From Syntrophomonadaceae bacterium (GTDB lineage: Bacteria > Bacillota_D > Dethiobacteria > DTU022), in contig PUNU01000188.1 in the NCBI GenBank assembly GCA_003551865.1, positions 1 through 9,886 on the forward strand: DNA of 9,886 nucleotides, in the 5' to 3' direction. Made by a program: the position numbers and the translations under genes. The notes beneath the pieces were generated by a model. That model was not told where the DNA came from, made no database searches, and worked only from the letters and a program-made list of their open reading frames with translations. Shown here one piece after another: positions 6,379-9,886 of the stretch. Numbering within the stretch: the first letter of the stretch is position 1; each line of letters starts with the position of its first letter.

Positions 6379-7536
6379 TCATTTTTTCTTTTTACCGGTG
6401 AGCCCTTTCCCATGAAAGAGGGCCTTGGGTCCGTATTTTTTTATCAGCTGATCCTTGGTGGAAAGAAGGTGCCTGGCTTTTTCATCTTCCGGAGATAAGG
6501 AAAGCAGGGAAAGCTGGCTTCCCTGTTCAAGTCCTGAGGCGGCAATCCCGACCAGGCGCCAGGGCGGACTGCCGCAGTGCCGATCAAAAAGCTCTTTTGC
6601 CACCCGGTAAATAGTGGGATCATCGTAGACCGTTTCCGGGAGTGTTTTACCGCGGGTAATGGTTTTGAAGTCCCTGAAGCGCAGCTTTAAGGTGATCGTT
6701 CCCGCAGTGAACCCTTCGCTGCGGAGTCGGTAACCCACCCCGTTTGACAGTTCCAGGAGTACTGTGTAGATGGAGTCGCGATCATAGATGTCTTCCGGAA
6801 AAGTCTTTTCTTCCGAAATTGATTTAACAATGCGCTCGCATTCAAGCTCCCGGTTGTCGATTCCGTGGGCATACTGGTATACAGCTTTTCCACTGCTGCC
6901 CAAAAGGCGGGTCAGGGTATCGACAGAAAAAGCGGCCAGATCCCTGACCGTATTTACCCCGTAGCCCTGCAGTTTTTTTCCTGTGGCCGGTCCAATACCG
7001 GGCAGCACATTGATCGGCAGCGGCCACAACCTCTCCGGCACCTCTTCCGGCCAGAGGCTTCCCACATTATTTGGCTTGGCCAGCTCACAGGCTATCTTGG
7101 CCAGCAGTTTGTTGGTGGAAACTCCAACGCTGATCGGCAGGTTTAACTCTTCCCTTACCAAACCGTGAATTTTCTCACCGGCAGTGATTCCGCTTTCCCT
7201 GGAAACGGCCAGGTAGGCTTCGTCGATGGACACAAATTCTATCTCGGGGGTAAAACGCTCAAATATTTTCCTGACCCGCTTTGAAACCGCCTTGTATAAA
7301 GGCATGTTGCCGGGAAGAATGATTGCCTGCGGGCATAATGAAACCGCCGTTTTCATCGGCATAGCCGAACGTACCCCAAATTTTCTCGCTTCGTATGAGC
7401 AGGTTGATACCACCCCCCTGCCCTCGGGGCTGCCCCCAACGATTACCGGCTTTCCCATCAGATCGGGATTTTCTCGCTGCTCCACCGAAGCGAAGAAGGC
7501 ATCGAGATCACAAAGCAGGATGTCTTTACTGGCCAT
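6379..7536 (-). CDS. dinB: DNA polymerase IV (Y-family translesion polymerase)
   Basis: A 385-residue Y-family polymerase that copies past damaged bases with low fidelity. The palm holds catalytic D10 in CDLDAFF and the D105/E106 pair in SIDEAYL; F15 falls at the steric-gate position. SYEARKFGVRSAMP (47-60) and VSTNKLLAKIAC (139-150) are typical fingers/palm motifs. A helix-hairpin-helix LPGIGPATGKKL (178-189) lies in the thumb, then the little-finger domain. The motif QLSLL (341-345) fits a beta-clamp binding peptide, but about 40 basic residues follow it, whereas in many DinB proteins it is at the extreme C-terminus. ATG 7536 agrees with the family N-terminus; the ribosome site (GGGGCGAT) is mediocre. 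It lies 248 bases downstream of the alcohol dehydrogenase stop on the same strand, so it probably has its own promoter. No Gram-positive LexA box (GAAC-N4-GTTC type) is visible upstream. Confidence 0.95.
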   Translation of the reverse strand: MASKDILLCDLDAFFASVEQRENPDLMGKPVIVGGSPEGRGVVSTCSYEARKFGVRSAMPMKTAVSLCPQAIILPGNMPLYKAVSKRVRKIFERFTPEIEFVSIDEAYLAVSRESGITAGEKIHGLVREELNLPISVGVSTNKLLAKIACELAKPNNVGSLWPEEVPERLWPLPINVLPGIGPATGKKLQGYGVNTVRDLAAFSVDTLTRLLGSSGKAVYQYAHGIDNRELECERIVKSISEEKTFPEDIYDRDSIYTVLLELSNGVGYRLRSEGFTAGTITLKLRFRDFKTITRGKTLPETVYDDPTIYRVAKELFDRHCGSPPWRLVGIAASGLEQGSQLSLLSLSPEDEKARHLLSTKDQLIKKYGPKALFHGKGLTGKKKK

Positions 7537-7584
7537 TTTCTAATCGCCCCGCTGTTTATTACTGCGCATTAAAAAATTCCCTAT

Positions 7585-7605
7585 GGCAATTTTACCTCGA
7601 TTGCC
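7585..7605. promoter_or_regulatory. inverted repeat upstream of dinB (possible operator)
   Basis: GGCAAT (7585-7590) and ATTGCC (7600-7605) are perfect inverted half-sites with a 9-base spacer, 49-69 bases before the dinB ATG. Half-site spacing is about 1.5 helical turns centre to centre. The minus-strand copy also supplies TTGCCA, a weak -35 look-alike, with no good -10 at the right distance. It is not a LexA site. Confidence 0.3.
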
Positions 7606-7692
7606 CTTGACATGCTACAGGAGATATATGTTGAAATTACAGCAATAAGCTTATTTAAAGAAAGAAGGGGCATGACTTCTTTTGCTGCTTTT

Positions 7693-7763
7693 AACCTCTC
7701 GATAACCGGCATATCAATTAAAAATGAGCTTTCCTCAATAAATTGAAAGGTTGTAGAGAGGTT
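7693..7763. repeat. 71-bp structured AT-rich element in the dehydrogenase-dinB spacer
   Basis: Outer arms AACCTCTC (7693-7700) and GAGAGGTT (7756-7763) are perfect inverted repeats; counting one extra T they extend to TTAACCTCTC / GAGAGGTTTAA. Inside, CAATT (7715-7719) pairs with AATTG (7741-7745) and encloses TGAG / CTCA; CTTTC / GAAAG is an alternative pairing. It begins about 20 bases past the alcohol dehydrogenase stop, in its 3' region. On the minus strand it is not followed by a T run, so it is not a canonical terminator. It could be a small MITE-like palindromic unit, a 3'-UTR structure or a small RNA. Confidence 0.35.
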
Positions 7764-7784
7764 TAATTTCTTAACTTTTGTTTA

Positions 7785-8798
7785 TCAGCCCCGGTTGGGG
7801 GCGACCAGGATCTTGGGGTGATCCGGGGCGAGTGTTCCAAAAGCTTCTTCCACGGTACCCAGGGGGATGATCTTGGAGATAAGCGGTTTTAGATCGACCG
7901 CTCCGGTAGAAATCAGCTCGACCGCTTCATTAAATTCGGCTCCGGATTTGCCAAAAGCGGGCTTAATGTTTATTTCCCCGGTAACCAGGCTTAGAAAATC
8001 AATTTCCACCGGCTGATGGCAGATGCCGAGCACGACTACTGTTGCCCGGGCTGCAGCAAAACTGCATGCCGACCGGATCGTTTCCGGAATGCCGGCACAT
8101 TCAAAAACCAGGTCTGCTCCTTTTCCCCCGGTAAAGCGGCCAACTTCGGCGTCAAAATTTATCCTTTCTCCGCTGATTACCGTGGTTGCCCCCAGGGATA
8201 CAGCCGTTTCAGCCCGGATCGGATTTGGCTCAACTACTGCTACCTGCCCCGGTGCCCGCCGCTTTAAGAGGGCCAGCAAACAGAGTCCTATTGCGCCTGC
8301 TCCGATGATCAATGTTTTCATATTCGGGCGCAGGACAGACTGATTTACCGCGTGCAAAGCGACGCTTAACGGCTCAGACAGGGCGAACAGCTCCAGGGGT
8401 ACTTCTTCAGGAACCCGGCAAAGGCTGTTTGCCGGCATGAGAAGGTATTCGGCCAGGGCACCTTCGTCTGTAATGCCCAGCCTGCGCATTTCCGGGCAGA
8501 GGTTTTCGTTTCCTTTCAGGCACGGGGAGCAGTGCCCGCAGGTGATTATGTTGTTGCCCGTAACCTTTTGGCCGACGGCCCAGCTGCCGCAGCCGCTTCC
8601 CGCCTCGGCCACCAGGCCGGCAAACTCATGGCCGATCGTCACTCCAGGCGGGAAAAATCCGGCACTGTAGGCGTGAAGGTCGGAGCCGCAGATTCCGCAG
8701 TACTCGATCTTTACCAGCACTTCCCCCGGGCCCGGCCGCGGTTTTTCTTTTTCGACTACCGCCAATTCACCCGGACCATTGATTACTACCGCTTTCAA
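7785..8798 (-). CDS. zinc-dependent medium-chain alcohol/polyol dehydrogenase
   Basis: A 337-residue member of the medium-chain dehydrogenase/reductase family, which oxidises a secondary alcohol, polyol or amino alcohol (sorbitol, threonine or butanediol dehydrogenase-like) with NAD(P). The catalytic zinc site is C37 in CGICGSD with H57-E58 in IGHEFAG. The structural zinc cysteines are C87, C90, C93 and C101. The Rossmann motif GAGAIG is at 166-171, and E190 at the end of the second strand favours NAD over NADP. Substrate cannot be assigned. The start is TTG 8798, supported by AAGGTGG 7 bases upstream; no ATG fits the family N-terminus (MKAVV). The gene ends with TGA directly followed by an in-frame TAA. 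It is divergent from the penicillin acylase gene. Downstream dinB is too far away to make an obvious operon. Confidence 0.92.
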   Translation of the reverse strand: MKAVVINGPGELAVVEKEKPRPGPGEVLVKIEYCGICGSDLHAYSAGFFPPGVTIGHEFAGLVAEAGSGCGSWAVGQKVTGNNIITCGHCSPCLKGNENLCPEMRRLGITDEGALAEYLLMPANSLCRVPEEVPLELFALSEPLSVALHAVNQSVLRPNMKTLIIGAGAIGLCLLALLKRRAPGQVAVVEPNPIRAETAVSLGATTVISGERINFDAEVGRFTGGKGADLVFECAGIPETIRSACSFAAARATVVVLGICHQPVEIDFLSLVTGEINIKPAFGKSGAEFNEAVELISTGAVDLKPLISKIIPLGTVEEAFGTLAPDHPKILVAPNRG

Positions 8799-8886
8799 GG
8801 TATAACCACCTTTGCCCTCCCTGTTTTTTCTGCCTTTACCTGCAGGTGTTCTTAAATTTAGTGATCCGGTATTTTCTTTATGCTGT

Positions 8887-8901
8887 TATAATTATATTAT
8901 A
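8887..8901. promoter_or_regulatory. AT-rich divergent -10 region (dehydrogenase / penicillin acylase)
   Basis: TATAATTATATTATA contains TATAAT on the plus strand (8887-8892) and two on the minus strand (8896 to 8891 and 8901 to 8896). It lies near the middle of the 145-bp divergent spacer, 51 bases before the acylase TTG and about 90 bases before the dehydrogenase TTG. No clear -35 hexamer is found at 16-18 bp on either strand. Confidence 0.5.
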
Positions 8902-8943
8902 CCGGTTTTTTGCTTATAAAAAAGGTTAAGAGGGGAGATTTTC

Positions 8944-9886
8944 TTGGGCAGGTTTAAAAAAGTGATTATATATGGGGTTGTCCTCGTGCTGCTTATTCTT
9001 TTGGGACTGGGCGGTTACGGCTATTATTTTTTGCATGCCGGTCTGCCCGACTACGGGGCCGATGTGGAGCTCGAAGGATTGACAGAGAAAGTATCCGTAG
9101 ACCGCGATTTCAGGGGAGTGCCTCATATTAAAGCTGAAAACGAAGCGGATCTTTTCAAGGTGCAGGGCTTCCTGCATGCCCAGGATCGCCTGGGCCAAAT
9201 GGAGATCCAGCGAAGAGCAGTGCAGGCCCGTTTGAGTGAAGTCTTTGGTGAAGACCTAATACAAACAGATATCCACCTGGCCAGGCTGGGCCTGGACATG
9301 GTTGGAGAATTGCTGTTGGATGAAACCGGTGAAAGGAGCATGCAGCTCCTGGAAAGCTACGCCCGGGGCGTAAATGCCTACATAGAAAACAAACCCCTTC
9401 CACTGGAATTCAAGCTTCTTGGTTTTGAGCCTGAACCATGGACCCCCGCTGATTCAGCCGGCATCGTAGCCTTGATGGCTTTTAACCTTGGCGACAATTG
9501 GCGTGAAGAAGCCATGCGCCAGGCTATGCTGGAAGAGCTCGAACCCGCACTGTTTGAAGAGATAATGCCTCCCTACGAGGATTGGGAGACCCCGCGGGTG
9601 TGGACACCGGAAAGGGCCGACGACGATTCAGGAAGCGGACTGTTGGAACTGTTAAATGAAACCAGCCTGGATCACCTCGTTTCAGTGCCCCGTTTCGGCA
9701 GCAACAGCTGGGTGATAAGCCCCGAGCTTTCCGCTACGGGTACGGCCGTAATGGCCAACGATCCCCACCTGCCCCTTTCACTGCCGGCGATCTGGTTTGA
9801 AAATTCTCTAAGCCTTGCTCCCGAAGGCGGTCTGGATCTTTACGGATGGTCTATTCCCGGCGCTCCGGGAGTGGTTATCGGCCATA
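8944..9886 (+). CDS. penicillin acylase (amidase) family protein, N-terminal part, cut by window edge
   Basis: An open frame of 314 codons runs off the right edge. It belongs to the Ntn-hydrolase penicillin amidase family, made as a precursor that cleaves itself so that a serine becomes the N-terminal nucleophile of the beta chain. Substrates may be beta-lactams, acyl-homoserine lactones or other amides; the sequence does not decide. Residues 1-6 (MGRFKK) and a hydrophobic stretch at about 7-30 form an uncleaved anchor or signal segment, placing the enzyme outside the membrane. Alpha-chain motifs are D-x-x-GVPHI (53-62), QGF-x-HAQDRL-x-QME-x-QRR (74-91) and LSE-x-FG (98-102). The predicted cleavage is G252|S253 in RFGSNSWVIS, followed by AVMANDPHL (268-276), as in the family. 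The start TTG 8944 has GGGGAG 6 bases upstream; an alternative GTG at 8962 would shorten the basic N-terminus. Confidence 0.9.
   Translation, partial: MGRFKKVIIYGVVLVLLILLGLGGYGYYFLHAGLPDYGADVELEGLTEKVSVDRDFRGVPHIKAENEADLFKVQGFLHAQDRLGQMEIQRRAVQARLSEVFGEDLIQTDIHLARLGLDMVGELLLDETGERSMQLLESYARGVNAYIENKPLPLEFKLLGFEPEPWTPADSAGIVALMAFNLGDNWREEAMRQAMLEELEPALFEEIMPPYEDWETPRVWTPERADDDSGSGLLELLNETSLDHLVSVPRFGSNSWVISPELSATGTAVMANDPHLPLSLPAIWFENSLSLAPEGGLDLYGWSIPGAPGVVIGH

Noticed and set aside
7607..7635. Perfect TTGACA on the plus strand
   Set aside because: No -10 at 16-18 bp and no plus-strand gene follows; the nearby CAGGAG plus ATG opens only 6 codons.
7672..7746. 24-codon plus-strand ORF (MTSFAAFNLSITG...) after AGAAGGGG
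   Set aside because: The ribosome-site-like sequence is too close to the ATG, there is no promoter, and the frame overlaps the inverted-repeat element.
7693..7763. Inverted repeat read as a rho-independent terminator of the dehydrogenase
   Set aside because: On the minus strand the second arm is followed by AAAAG rather than T residues, and the loop is far longer than in terminators.
1..9886. Mobile elements, CRISPR arrays, tRNA or rRNA genes, prophage or defence modules
   Set aside because: No transposase, integrase, spaced direct repeats, cloverleaf or toxin-antitoxin style gene pair was found on either strand.

Overview
The window looks like chromosomal DNA of a Gram-positive, probably clostridial, Bacillota bacterium. 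This is inferred from strong AGGAGG-type ribosome binding sites, frequent GTG and TTG starts, TATAAT-type -10 boxes, and a gene set typical of anaerobic Firmicutes: PolX with a PHP domain, a bacterial eRF1-like protein, and a lone PurL-like protein. Base composition looks even, and I see no transposase, integrase, tRNA, rRNA or CRISPR array. The content reads as ordinary chromosome, not an obvious accessory island.

Layout, left to right. A DUF1989-like gene on the minus strand is cut by the left edge (1-92). It lies downstream of a minus-strand baeRF-family (bacterial archaeo-eukaryotic release factor) gene (155-1312) that may be preceded by a very small ORF (1346-1411). A divergent promoter region separates this from a plus-strand class I/II aminotransferase (1611-3002). 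That gene converges on a minus-strand, half-length PurL-like protein (3078-4169). A 311-bp divergent intergenic region, with a palindromic -10 and a large imperfect inverted repeat, leads to plus-strand polX (4481-6220). polX converges on minus-strand dinB (6379-7536). Upstream of dinB is a 248-bp AT-rich spacer with a structured element, then a minus-strand zinc alcohol dehydrogenase (7785-8798). A last divergent promoter region (8799-8943) precedes a plus-strand penicillin-acylase family gene that runs off the right edge (8944-9886).

Nearly every gene sits in its own transcription unit, with strands alternating, so there is no evident multi-gene pathway. The clearest functional pairing is the tail-to-tail couple of specialised DNA polymerases, PolX (gap filling and base excision repair) and DinB (translesion synthesis). 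The most unusual items are: the stand-alone PurL half, whose ESHNHP signature is changed to ESHCSP and which carries a C-x5-C-x-C-x2-C cluster; the repeated use of overlapping, symmetric -10 boxes in all three divergent intergenic regions; and the structured spacer elements before polX and dinB. I do not see a convincing new multi-gene system.
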